Below are positions 23,948 to 31,980 of a DNA stretch of 56,264 bases, in pieces. The translations under genes were made by a program, and so were the position numbers. The notes below the pieces were generated by a model. That model did no database searches and was not told where the DNA came from. It saw only the letters and a program-made list of their open reading frames with translations. This DNA comes from JAVBLU01 sp031553225 (lineage in GTDB: Bacteria > Bacillota > Clostridia > Christensenellales > UBA1750). The stretch spans positions 1 to 56,264 of the forward strand of contig JAVBLU010000043.1 of the NCBI GenBank assembly GCA_031553225.1, in the 5' to 3' direction. How positions within the stretch are numbered: the stretch's first letter is position 1; every line of letters starts with the position of its first letter.

Positions 23948-25686
23948 GCGCGAGGCCGCGCATCCTCCCCTTCGACCAGCCAGGCACCTTTCACTACCGC
24001 AGGGCCCAAAAAAGGCTGGATCAGCAGCGCTATCTGGACGCGCTGCAGTCCCTGCGCTCGGCCGTTCAAAAGGATCCGGACAACCCGGAGTACCAGCTGG
24101 ATCTGGCGGAGATCTTCACGGAGATGTGTTGTTTTGACGAGTCCAACCAGGTGCTCTTCGCGCTGATGCGCTCCCCGCAGAGCGTGTCGGAGTGCTACTT
24201 TGGCCTTGGCTGCAACTTTATGGGCCTGCAGGACTTTGAGAAGGCCCGCGAGAGCTTCCTCACCTACATCCGCCTGGACCCGGACGGCACCTACCGCGAC
24301 GACGTGGAGGACCTGCTGGACACCCTGCAGGAGGCGCGCAGCGACCTGTCCGACATGCCCGGCAGCACCCAGGCCGAGGCCACGCGCGGCAAAGCGCTGA
24401 TGGACAGCGGCGAGTACCAAAGGGCCGCGGCGGCCTTCCGCAAGGCCTTAAAGGGCGGCGCAGAGTTTCCCTTTTTGCGCAACAATTTGGCGCTTTGCTA
24501 CTACCTGATGGGCCAGCAGAAAAAGGCAGTTAAGGAGGCGCAGGCGGCGCTTTCTCTGGCGGGCGACAACCTGCACGCGCTGTGCAACCTGGCGCTGTTT
24601 TCGCACGAGGCGGGCGAGGAAGCCTGCGCGCTTGCCTGCGCCGAGAAGGCCGGAGCGCTCGCCCTGGACGACCCGGACGACCTGCACAAGTACCTGATGA
24701 CCCTGTGCGAGATCGGCCGCTCGGATACGGCCCTCGCCCGCGTGCCCGAACTTGTGGCCATGCGCCCGTACGACAAGCGCGCCCTGCATTTTTATGCCTC
24801 GCTCTTCTTTAACGCCGGAAAAACCGACGATGCGGAGGAGATGTGGCAGCGCATCGTGCGCATCGACCCGCTCAACTCCATTGCGCCCTTCTATCTGTCG
24901 CTGTGCCGCGAGTGGCCCGCCGGCCGCGCAAACGGCCGCCCGGTTGTGCCGCACGCCTTTCAGGTTCCCCATCAGGAGGTGCTGCGCCGCATCCGGGCCA
25001 TCAACGAGCTGGCGCGCCATGGCCTCGCGGACATGACCGAGCGCTGGCAGGGCGACGAAAGCTTCCGCTCGCTTCTTCTGTGGGGGCTCAACCTGTCGGA
25101 CGCGGGCATCCGGCGCGCTCTCTACCAGCTCGTCTCCGTGTTTCAGGACCGCGAGGCCCAGCGCGTGCTGCAATCCGCCCTCACCTCCGCCAGCGAGACG
25201 GACGAGAACAAGCGCGAGGTGTTCGGCATGCTCAAGCAGATGGGCGCGCCGGAGCCGTACATCGCCACCATCGACGGCTCGCTCGTGGAGGTACGCGTCA
25301 GCGTTCTTGGTTCCGCCTCCCGTGAGATGCCCGCTCAGGTGGCGCATGTGCTGCAGACCGCGCTGCAGGCCATGTCCGGCCGGTATGAGGAGGCGGTGCT
25401 GCGCCGCGCCCCGGACATGCTGTGCGCGTACTGGCGCAGCCTTTCGCCGGACGAGGAGCCGCCCGGCCGCGCCGGCGCGCTGTGCGCGGCACTGGAGTAC
25501 GCATGCGTGCGCGCCTCCCGCCCTTTAGTAGACGGGGAAAAGGTGGACATGAAGCGCGTGGCGGCCTGGTGGGGCGTATCGCGCTACGCCATGCAGGCGC
25601 TCTCCAGCCGAATCTACCGCGAATATCTCCGGTATATCAAGGCCCAAGCGGATCAGGAGGCCCAAAATGACGACGATCGACTTTGA
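23944..25686 (+). CDS. TPR-repeat protein with C-terminal helical region
   Basis: The 580-residue soluble protein has tetratricopeptide-type repeats through about residues 15-320. Examples are ALQSLRSAVQKDPDNPEYQLDLAEIF, CYFGLGCNFMGLQDFEKARESFL and EYQRAAAAFRKALKGGAEFPFLRNNLALCYYLMGQ. The C-terminal 250 residues are helical without a family I recognise and end with an HTH-like VAAWWGVSRYAMQALSSRIYREYLRYIK. No signal peptide is seen, so it is probably a cytoplasmic scaffold. It overlaps the upstream glycosylase by four bases and the next gene by 20 bases, indicating one translation unit. Confidence 0.8.
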   Translation: MSARPRILPFDQPGTFHYRRAQKRLDQQRYLDALQSLRSAVQKDPDNPEYQLDLAEIFTEMCCFDESNQVLFALMRSPQSVSECYFGLGCNFMGLQDFEKARESFLTYIRLDPDGTYRDDVEDLLDTLQEARSDLSDMPGSTQAEATRGKALMDSGEYQRAAAAFRKALKGGAEFPFLRNNLALCYYLMGQQKKAVKEAQAALSLAGDNLHALCNLALFSHEAGEEACALACAEKAGALALDDPDDLHKYLMTLCEIGRSDTALARVPELVAMRPYDKRALHFYASLFFNAGKTDDAEEMWQRIVRIDPLNSIAPFYLSLCREWPAGRANGRPVVPHAFQVPHQEVLRRIRAINELARHGLADMTERWQGDESFRSLLLWGLNLSDAGIRRALYQLVSVFQDREAQRVLQSALTSASETDENKREVFGMLKQMGAPEPYIATIDGSLVEVRVSVLGSASREMPAQVAHVLQTALQAMSGRYEEAVLRRAPDMLCAYWRSLSPDEEPPGRAGALCAALEYACVRASRPLVDGEKVDMKRVAAWWGVSRYAMQALSSRIYREYLRYIKAQADQEAQNDDDRL

Positions 25687-26497
25687 CGCGCGCTTCCGCA
25701 AGCACACAGAGACCTGGATGCAGCGCAACGCCGGCCAGTACCGCAACCTTGCCGAGATGGAAGCGCAGATGCCCGAGGTGTACTTTACCTGGCTGAAAAC
25801 GCCTGCGCCCTGGCTGGAGGGCGTATCGCCCGGCGCATACTTCCAGCAGGGCCAAAGCGCGGCCGAGCTGGTCGAGCTCATGCTTTCGTATCTGTCCGGC
25901 CGGGTGCCCCTTCCCGATCCGCTTCTGGAGGCCATCGCACTGCGCGGCGAGGAGGCCACGGCGCCTCTTCTGGCCATTTTACGGGGCGGGGGGCCGACCG
26001 AGCCCAAGATGATCGCCGTGTCGCTCCTCACCGAGATCGACACGCCCGCGCCGCTTGAGCTGTACGTACAAACGCTGTGCGACGAGGGCGCAAGCACCGA
26101 GCTGCGCGAGCGCATAGCCGAAGCCCTGCAGGGCATGGGCGCTGCTTCCGCGCCCGCTTGCCTTTCGGCGCTGGCCTCGGCGTCCGACGACGCGGCCGAG
26201 CTGCTCCTGTCGGTCCTGTGCGAGTTTCCGGGCCAGGGGGCGGTGCTCGCACGGCTTATGGAGCTGTTTTCGCTGTACCCGGAGCGGCGCGCGCTGCTCG
26301 CCTCGTACCTGGCCAAGTACGGCGACCCGGCCGCGCTGCCCGCCCTGCAGGAGGCCATCGCCAGCGCGGAGGGCTACATCGATTTTTTGGAGCTGCGCAA
26401 CGCCATTGAAGCGCTGGGCGGCGACGCGGTGGCCGACCGCGATTTTTCCGGCGACGCGGACTTTGAGGTGCTCCACCGTTTGGAGGGCGACTCATGA
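25667..26497 (+). CDS. HEAT-like helical repeat protein, function unknown
   Basis: The 276-residue protein is mostly alpha-helical. Its second half looks like HEAT or PBS-lyase-type repeats: ATAPLLAILRGGGPTEPKMIAVSLLTEI, ELRERIAEALQGMGAASAPACLSAL and YGDPAALPALQEAI. The N-terminal 75 residues (HTETWMQRNAGQYRNLAEMEAQMPEVY) are a distinct segment that recalls small unknown proteins of Clostridia. I know no function. GGAGG precedes the ATG, which lies inside the TPR gene; its end overlaps the HD-domain gene by four bases. Such tight coupling suggests the three products act together. Confidence 0.65.
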   Translation: MTTIDFDARFRKHTETWMQRNAGQYRNLAEMEAQMPEVYFTWLKTPAPWLEGVSPGAYFQQGQSAAELVELMLSYLSGRVPLPDPLLEAIALRGEEATAPLLAILRGGGPTEPKMIAVSLLTEIDTPAPLELYVQTLCDEGASTELRERIAEALQGMGAASAPACLSALASASDDAAELLLSVLCEFPGQGAVLARLMELFSLYPERRALLASYLAKYGDPAALPALQEAIASAEGYIDFLELRNAIEALGGDAVADRDFSGDADFEVLHRLEGDS

Positions 26498-27180
26498 CAA
26501 TCTCTTTGGCAGACGTTAAGCAAAGCCCGGACATTTCCCGGCTGATCTCCGCGGCCAACCGCATGCTGGAGATGATCGGATACACCGAGCACGGGCCCAG
26601 GCACGTGGGGTATGTGTCCGTCACGGCCGCGGCCATCCTGAAAGAGCTCAGCTTTCCCCCGCGCATGGTGGAGCTTGCGGCCATCGCCGGATGGCTGCAC
26701 GACGTGGGCAATGCCATCAACCGCCGCGGGCACGGCATCACCGGCGCCACCATGCTCTTTCCCATTCTGCGCGATATGGGCATGCCCCTGGACGAGGTGC
26801 TCACCATCGTGGGGGCCGTGGGCAACCACGAGGAGGAGTCCGGCAAGGTGATCTCCGCCGTATCCGCGGCGCTCATCATCGCCGACAAGAGCGACGCGCA
26901 CCGCACCCGCGTACGCTCCGGCAAGGGCTACGACCCAACCGACATCCACGACCGGGTGAACTACGCCATCAAAAAGAATGAGATCGTGGTGGACACCCAG
27001 GCCCGCAAGATCGTATTTGCCCTTGAGATGGACCCCACCTCTTCCGTCATGGAGTTCATGCAGATCTACCTCTCGCGCATGCTCATGTGCGAGGAGGCCG
27101 CTTGCTTCCTGGGGTGCTCCTTCGACCTGGTCGTCAACGGCCAAACCGTCAACAACCCCGCAAACCCCGGCGGGCGCTAG
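26494..27180 (+). CDS. HD-domain phosphohydrolase
   Basis: The 228-residue HD protein has the metal-binding series H (GPRHVGYV), HD (GWLHDVGNAI), H (VGNHEEESG) and D (IIADKSDAH). It resembles small HD hydrolases acting on nucleotides or phosphoesters; the substrate is unknown. The C-terminal 70 residues contain a short ACT-like or regulatory strand region (NEIVVDTQARKIVFALEMD). It is the last gene of the TPR/HEAT/HD cassette, with a large multi-hairpin after the stop. Confidence 0.82.
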   Translation: MTISLADVKQSPDISRLISAANRMLEMIGYTEHGPRHVGYVSVTAAAILKELSFPPRMVELAAIAGWLHDVGNAINRRGHGITGATMLFPILRDMGMPLDEVLTIVGAVGNHEEESGKVISAVSAALIIADKSDAHRTRVRSGKGYDPTDIHDRVNYAIKKNEIVVDTQARKIVFALEMDPTSSVMEFMQIYLSRMLMCEEAACFLGCSFDLVVNGQTVNNPANPGGR

Positions 27181-27184
27181 GCGC

Positions 27185-27229
27185 CGGACCGCGGAAGAAC
27201 CCCGCCGCGCGGGGGGCGTCCGCGGTCCG
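27185..27229 (+). terminator. Two-level hairpin after the HD-domain gene
   Basis: An 11-bp stem (27185-27195 with 27219-27229) encloses a CCCCGC/GCGGGG stem. ATTTGCG follows. Likely transcription end of the TPR/HEAT/HD unit. Confidence 0.55.
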
Positions 27230-27353
27230 ATTTGCGTCTTGGCCGCCCGGCTCCGCACGAAAACCGCCGTGCACGCCGCCGGTTTTCTCCGCCTGCGTGC
27301 CGCCTTCCGCGCGGCGCGGGGAAGGGGATGGAAACGGCGTCCTCCTCAAACAG

Positions 27354-27390
27354 CGGGCCCGGCGGCGCTTCATCGCCGCCGGGCCCGTTT
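27354..27390. terminator. Perfect 14-bp hairpin between convergent units
   Basis: CGGGCCCGGCGGCG (27354-27367) pairs with 27374-27387 and is followed by TTT. It lies between the HD-domain gene and the end of the importer operon and may serve either side. No gene is seen in 27181-27463. Confidence 0.55.
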
Positions 27391-27463
27391 CCGCTGCCTG
27401 GCCAAACACGGCCCTTCTTATAAATCCCCATTCGCCATTCGCCGTCCCCCGCCCACGCCCGGC

Positions 27464-28417
27464 TTAGTAGAAGGAAGCCTGCCCGAGGGCCTGGGCGATG
27501 CGGTTGGCGGAAAAGACGAGCGCAGCGTTGATGATGGACTGGAAGAGGCCGACCGCAGCGGAGAAGGAGTACTCGCCGCCCACGATGCCGATGCGGTAGG
27601 TATATGTCTCAAAAACCTCGGAAACGGAGAGGTTCATATTGTTCTGAAGAAGAAAGGTCTGCTCAAAGCCGTTGCTCATGATGCCGCCGACCGCCAGAAT
27701 GAGCAGAATGACGATGGTGTCGCGCACGCCTGAAAGCGTGATGTGGTAGATTTTCTGGAAACGGTTGGCGCCGTCCACGGTCGCGGCCTCGTAGTACTCG
27801 GGGTTGATGGCCGAGAGCGACGCCAGGTACACGATGGTGCCCCATCCGGCCTCCTTCCAGATATGCGACCCAATGACCAGGGTGCGAAACCATCGTTCGG
27901 AGCCCAGAAAGTTGATCGTGTGGCCGGTGAGCTTTTCGATGAGGGCGTTGACCAGGCCGTCGGTGGTGGACATGAAGTTGATGATGATGCCCACGATGAC
28001 CACCCAGGAGATGAAGTGCGGCAGGTACATAAGGGTTTGCGCAGTGCGCTTGAAGGGCACCGCGCGGATTTCATTGAGCAGAATGGCCAAAAAGATGGGC
28101 ACGGGGAAGGACATAACCAGCCGGAAGAGGCTGAGCGTGATGGAGTTGCGGAACACCTGATAGAATTTTTCGCTTTCAAACAGCCGCACGAAGTTGGCGA
28201 AGCTGTTCCAGGGGCTTCCAAAGATGCCCTTTTTAAAGTTAAAGTTTTTAAAGGCGATGATGATGCCGTACATGGGAATGTAGCGGAAGATGATGAGGTA
28301 CACCAGCCCCGGGATGCACAGAAGGTACAAATAGCGCTTGCGCACAATGTAGCGGCCCCAAGCGGCCATCCTGTCCGAGAAGGTCTCAGCGTGCGCGGAT
28401 ACCGAGCGCTGGGCCAT
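27464..28417 (-). CDS. Sugar ABC transporter permease, LplB type
   Basis: The 317-residue inner-membrane permease has six predicted helices. The cytoplasmic EAA loop that contacts the ATPase reads EYYEAATVDGANRFQKIYHITL. The first helix region YLYLLCIPGLVYLIIFRYIPMYGIIIAFKNF is characteristic of the LplB/YteP branch that imports complex carbohydrates (rhamnogalacturonides, xylan or yeast-glycan oligosaccharides). It is the last gene of a three-gene operon with a lipoprotein and an LplC/YtcP-type permease. No ATPase is encoded, so a shared MsmX-like ATPase elsewhere is expected. Confidence 0.93.
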   Translation of the reverse strand: MAQRSVSAHAETFSDRMAAWGRYIVRKRYLYLLCIPGLVYLIIFRYIPMYGIIIAFKNFNFKKGIFGSPWNSFANFVRLFESEKFYQVFRNSITLSLFRLVMSFPVPIFLAILLNEIRAVPFKRTAQTLMYLPHFISWVVIVGIIINFMSTTDGLVNALIEKLTGHTINFLGSERWFRTLVIGSHIWKEAGWGTIVYLASLSAINPEYYEAATVDGANRFQKIYHITLSGVRDTIVILLILAVGGIMSNGFEQTFLLQNNMNLSVSEVFETYTYRIGIVGGEYSFSAAVGLFQSIINAALVFSANRIAQALGQASFY

Positions 28418-28490
28418 ACGATCATCTCCCGGGCGAATTACTGAGTATGGCGGGGGACGGCATGAGCCGCCCCCCGCCCGCGCATATGGC

Positions 28491-30089
28491 TTACTTGCTG
28501 GCGGCGCGAATGATGCCCATATAATCCTGGTAAGCGGGTATAAACTTTTCGTTTAAGAACTTGACGTATTCATCGCGGGAGAGCTCGCCGCAGATGAACT
28601 TGGTGCGCTTCTCGGTGTTCTCGGTGTCCAGGTCGACATTCTTGGAACGGGCGGCGTCCAGCCCGGGGTACACGGCTTCCCAGGAGGGCACATAGTCGAC
28701 GTAGGTCGTCTTGGCCTTCATCTCGGCGATGGCGTCCATGGCGAACTTCACGTCCTCGGGGGTGGAGCCGGCGTTCATGAGCATGCCCTTGTTCTGCAGC
28801 TGGTAGTTAAAGCAGGCGTAGGACGCGGTGTATTTTTTGGCGGCGTCCTGCATGGCCTGGTCGCGGACGGCCGTGCGGGTCTTCTCGTCGAAAGAGTTGT
28901 AGGTGACGCCCTGAAGGCCGGCAAGCAGAAGGGTGCACGCCTCGTCCGTATAGCCATAGTCCAGGAACTGGATGACGGCGTCGGGGTTCTTCGTGTCGGC
29001 GCTGACGGCCCACGCGCCCCAGGCCTGGATGGCGTAGTAGTCAACGGCCTTGTCGGTGCCGGCTTTTTTCAGCGGCGGGCCGCCCACAACAACGGCGGTG
29101 GGGTTGGCGTCGTAGAACGACTTGGCCATGATCAGGTGCGTGGTGGTGATGTCCTTGTAGTTGACGCCCACCTTGCCGGCGGCGAACTTGTCGGAGTCCT
29201 CATACTGCTTGTTCAGGTACCACTCCGGGTCCATGGAGCCGTCCTTGAACATGGCGGCCAACCAATCCAGGAAGGCCATGTAATTTTGCTGCATCTCCAG
29301 CTTGTTGTACTGGCCGTCGCTGCCCTTCACGGTTTCCGGAAGCAGATCAAAAGCAAACTGGTTGTTGCGGGAGAAGATCTGAGCCGGGTTGAGGGACCAG
29401 CCGAAGGTGTCCTTCTTGCCGTTGCCGTCCGGGTCGTTGTCCGAAAAGGCTTTCATGGCGGCGGCGAACTCTTCGGGCGTGGCGGGCACGGAGAGGCCCA
29501 GCTTGTCCAGCCAGTCCTTGCGGTACATGATCGTGTCCGGGGGCTTGGTCTGGATGCGGGGCAGGGCGTACAGGCCGTTGTCCTTGGCCACAACGCGGGT
29601 GTTCTTCAGCTCCATCTCGGTGAGAACGGAGGTGACGTTGGGCATCTTGGTCAGGTAATCGTCCAGCTTCAGCAGCAGGCCGTCTGCGGCCCACTGGCGG
29701 TAAGCCTTGTCGGCGTTGTTGTAGATGATGTCGGGCAGATCGCCGGAGGCCATGACGATGTTCAGGCGGTCGTTGTAGTTGTTGATCGGGGGCGCCTCGA
29801 TCTCCAGCTTGACGTTGGCGCGTTTGGCGAGTTCGGCGACGATGGGGTTGTTCTCCACCACGTAGTCGGCGTTCAGCCGGTTAATCATGGTGATGGTGAC
29901 CGGTTCGGCGGGCTTGGGCGCGGCGGTGGCGGGCGCGGCCGTAGGCGCGGCGGCGGGCTTAGCCGTAGCCGCGGGCGCGGCGGCGCTGGCCGCGGGGGCG
30001 GGCGCGGGCGTGGCGGCGGGCGTGCCGGCGCAGCCCACCATGCCGGCGATCATAACGCCGCACAGAACAAGGAGCAGGAAACGCTTCAT
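28491..30089 (-). CDS. Extracellular solute-binding lipoprotein, LplA type
   Basis: The 532-residue protein has a lipoprotein signal peptide with Cys20 (IAGMVGC) and an Ala/Pro/Thr-rich spacer to about residue 65. The binding domain begins at VTITMINRLNADYV and resembles the long family 1 solute-binding proteins that partner LplB/LplC permeases. FTIL-type loops such as YNKLEMQQNYMAFLDWLAAMFKDG are typical. It captures an oligosaccharide outside the cell. AGGAGG precedes the ATG. The gene lies between the two permease genes. The actual sugar is not readable; the nearby GH127 enzyme suggests arabinose-containing glycans. Confidence 0.93.
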   Translation of the reverse strand: MKRFLLLVLCGVMIAGMVGCAGTPAATPAPAPAASAAAPAATAKPAAAPTAAPATAAPKPAEPVTITMINRLNADYVVENNPIVAELAKRANVKLEIEAPPINNYNDRLNIVMASGDLPDIIYNNADKAYRQWAADGLLLKLDDYLTKMPNVTSVLTEMELKNTRVVAKDNGLYALPRIQTKPPDTIMYRKDWLDKLGLSVPATPEEFAAAMKAFSDNDPDGNGKKDTFGWSLNPAQIFSRNNQFAFDLLPETVKGSDGQYNKLEMQQNYMAFLDWLAAMFKDGSMDPEWYLNKQYEDSDKFAAGKVGVNYKDITTTHLIMAKSFYDANPTAVVVGGPPLKKAGTDKAVDYYAIQAWGAWAVSADTKNPDAVIQFLDYGYTDEACTLLLAGLQGVTYNSFDEKTRTAVRDQAMQDAAKKYTASYACFNYQLQNKGMLMNAGSTPEDVKFAMDAIAEMKAKTTYVDYVPSWEAVYPGLDAARSKNVDLDTENTEKRTKFICGELSRDEYVKFLNEKFIPAYQDYMGIIRAASK

Positions 30090-30201
30090 GATGCAACCTC
30101 CTGATTCGATTCTATCGCAAGCCGCGGGAGCCGTCCCGCGGGCCTGTGAAGCGATAGGACAGCCGCCCGTTTGCGGCCGGCCCGCGCGCGCTTTTCCGGC
30201 G

Positions 30202-31092
30202 CTACTCCTTCACGCCCCCCAGCACAAGGCCGGTCATGAAGAAGCGCTGCAGGAACGGGTACACGCACATGATGGGAAGCGTGGAGACGATGATGGCGGC
30301 CATCTTCTGGGTGAAGGGCCGGGCGACGCGCTCGCCCTGCTCGATGTTTTGCGCAAGCTCGGCGGTGGAGCTCTCCACGACCAGCTCGCGCAGCACCAGC
30401 TGCAAGGGCCAAAGCTCGCGCTTGTTCATGTACAGGATGGCGTTGAAGTAGGTGTTCCAGTAACCAACAACGGTAAACAGCCCCAGCGTGGCCAAAATGG
30501 GCAGACACAGGGGCAGCACGATGCGCATGAGCACCTGGATGTCGGACGCGCCGTCGATGAGGGCGGCCTCCTCGATGGAGACGGGCAGCCCGTTCATGTA
30601 GTTTTTCATCAGGATGATGTTGTACGTGCCCAGCAGCCCGGGCAAAATGAGCGACCAGCGGGAATTGAGCAGGCCGAGCGTGCGGATAAGGAAATAGTTG
30701 GGGATCATGCCGCCGCTGATGAACATGGTGACGATCCACAGGGTAAGCAGGAAGTTGCGGCCCTTCAGATCGCGGAACTTGAGGGGGTAGGCCGTGATGA
30801 CCAGCATGAACATGCCCAGCAGCGTGCCCAGAACGGAGATGGAGATGGTCATCTTGTAGCCGGTGAGGATGTAGCGGAAGCGGAGGATGTCGCGGTACGC
30901 GCTCCAGGTGATCTGCTGGGGGATCAGGCGGAACGGGTCCTTGAGGTACAGCTCATAGGGGGTGATGGAGTATACGAGCACGTAAACGAAGGGGATGACG
31001 CACGCAAGGGCAAACACGCCGTTGATAAAATAGGCGATGGAGGCGATCACCAGATCGTCCGAACCAAGCCGAATACGGTTTTTCACCGCCAT
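30202..31092 (-). CDS. Sugar ABC transporter permease, LplC/YtcP type
   Basis: The 296-residue permease has six helices and the EAA loop SIEEAALIDGASDIQVLMRIVLPLCLP. The segment LYLKDPFRLIPQQITWSAYRDIL is characteristic of the LplC/YtcP branch, and the end LVLGGVKE is invariant in it. The ATG at 31092 has GGAGG 7 bases upstream; the longer frame to 31158 would begin over the -10 box and is rejected. It is the first gene of the importer operon and directly follows a strong promoter. Confidence 0.93.
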   Translation of the reverse strand: MAVKNRIRLGSDDLVIASIAYFINGVFALACVIPFVYVLVYSITPYELYLKDPFRLIPQQITWSAYRDILRFRYILTGYKMTISISVLGTLLGMFMLVITAYPLKFRDLKGRNFLLTLWIVTMFISGGMIPNYFLIRTLGLLNSRWSLILPGLLGTYNIILMKNYMNGLPVSIEEAALIDGASDIQVLMRIVLPLCLPILATLGLFTVVGYWNTYFNAILYMNKRELWPLQLVLRELVVESSTAELAQNIEQGERVARPFTQKMAAIIVSTLPIMCVYPFLQRFFMTGLVLGGVKE

Positions 31093-31143
31093 ACAACCGC
31101 CTCCATACGACACGATGAACCGACATGCGAAAACGCGCGCCCC

Positions 31144-31159
31144 GTTTGGTAAAACCAAC
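31144..31159. promoter_or_regulatory. Operator-like inverted repeat at the importer promoter
   Basis: TTGGT and ACCAA around AAA lie at the expected transcript start of the importer operon, overlapping the end of the -10 box. The position suits a repressor site; the regulator is not adjacent. Confidence 0.35.
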
Positions 31160-31186
31160 TATAGCAGGGCGCATATGGTGTGTCAA
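31158..31186 (-). promoter_or_regulatory. Promoter of the Lpl-type importer operon
   Basis: A perfect TTGACA and TATAGT are separated by 17 bases on the minus strand, 65 bases before the permease ATG. Confidence 0.85.
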
Positions 31187-31232
31187 TATTTTGTTTCAAG
31201 CGTTTTTTTTGCGCCGGCTATGGGCATAGTGC

Positions 31233-31286
31233 AAAAAAAAAGGATGCGCCGCGCCGGCCCCGCTGCCTTTTGAGGGGCGGGGCCGG
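31233..31286 (-). terminator. Terminator candidate after the Cys/Gly-rich gene
   Basis: A 10-bp stem (31254-31263 with 31277-31286) is followed on the minus strand after about 12 bases by nine T residues. The distance to the T-run is longer than ideal. Confidence 0.45.
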
Positions 31287-31314
31287 ACGCTTTGCAGCCG
31301 GTTTGCTTGATGGG

Positions 31315-31728
31315 TTACCAGATCGTGCGCGAGCAGGCCATGGCCCCGCGGAAGTTGCCGAAGCTGTTGCCGCAGGGGCGGTTGCTGCCGCACAGCTGGC
31401 TGCACAGGCCGGGTCCGCCCACGCCAAAGCCCTGGCAGGCCAGGGAGCACAGGTTATCGCGGCGGTTCATGCAGCCCTGCACGCCAAAGTTCGGATAGGG
31501 CTGAATGCCCACGCCGTCGCACGGACGCCCGCCAAAGCCGAAGCCGGGATGGGCGCACAGAGGGGCGTTCGCCAGGCGGTCAAAGGGATGGTTGCCAAAA
31601 AGGCCGTCGCCAAACCCGCGCAGGCAGCCAACCCTGCGCAGGTGCGCGCCGGCGAGAGGGCAGTTGCCCGACCAGAAATAGGGCCAAGGCCGAGCGCCAA
31701 GGCAGGGATTATTTAGTCCATACATCAT
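31315..31728 (-). CDS. Small Cys/Gly-rich protein, function unknown
   Basis: The 137-residue protein starts MMYGLNNPCLGARPWPYFW. It is very rich in Gly, Cys, Pro, Phe and Asn, with about a dozen cysteines spread along its length and recurring GFG/NFG and C-G-N units (for example GFGDGLFGNHPF, HPGFGFGGRPC and GNSFGNFRGAMAC). I know no family. There is no signal peptide or membrane helix. Such composition is seen in spore-coat or cross-linked surface proteins, which is a compositional analogy only. GGAGG lies 10 bases before the first ATG. A sigma-K-like promoter may lie upstream. It is monocistronic between the importer operon and the GH127 gene. Confidence 0.55.
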   Translation of the reverse strand: MMYGLNNPCLGARPWPYFWSGNCPLAGAHLRRVGCLRGFGDGLFGNHPFDRLANAPLCAHPGFGFGGRPCDGVGIQPYPNFGVQGCMNRRDNLCSLACQGFGVGGPGLCSQLCGSNRPCGNSFGNFRGAMACSRTIW

Positions 31729-31784
31729 GCTGAACGTACCTCCAAAGAGACATTAGTATCGCGGCTGTGTCACAGCTCGCCCTA

Positions 31785-31811
31785 TACCATATGTCGAAGG
31801 GCCGCGAACGT
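31785..31811 (-). promoter_or_regulatory. Sigma-K-like promoter candidate
   Basis: On the minus strand AC and CATATGGTA (fits CATAnnnTA) are 16 bases apart, the pattern of sigma-K promoters. It precedes the Cys/Gly-rich gene by about 57 bases. Such short motifs arise by chance, and no sporulation gene confirms it here. Confidence 0.25.
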
Positions 31812-31912
31812 GCGACGCAATGAGCGCATTGCGCGCAGCGCGTCGAAAAAGCTTTTATCGCGGCCGTTTCCGCCGGCCTATGCCGCCGGCGGCATGGGCT
31901 GCCCGCGGCGGC

Positions 31913-31945
31913 AAAAAGAAAGCCCGGCGGCATAAAGCCGCCGGG
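31913..31945 (-). terminator. Terminator of the GH127 gene
   Basis: On the minus strand a CCCGGCGGC/GCCGCCGGG stem with a TTTAT loop (31923-31945) is followed by CTTTCTTTTTG. Confidence 0.8.
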
Positions 31946-31980
31946 CCAGCCGGAGCGAAGCGCGCGTCGGCCGTCCCTAT

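Noticed and set aside
29136..30104. Long glycine-rich open frame opposite the solute-binding protein
   Set aside because: It mirrors the Ala/Pro-rich linker and body of a well-recognised lipoprotein on the other strand.
31785..31811. Treating the sigma-K-like motif as proof of sporulation
   Set aside because: The motif is short and degenerate and no sporulation gene is in the window; it is kept only as a low-confidence candidate.
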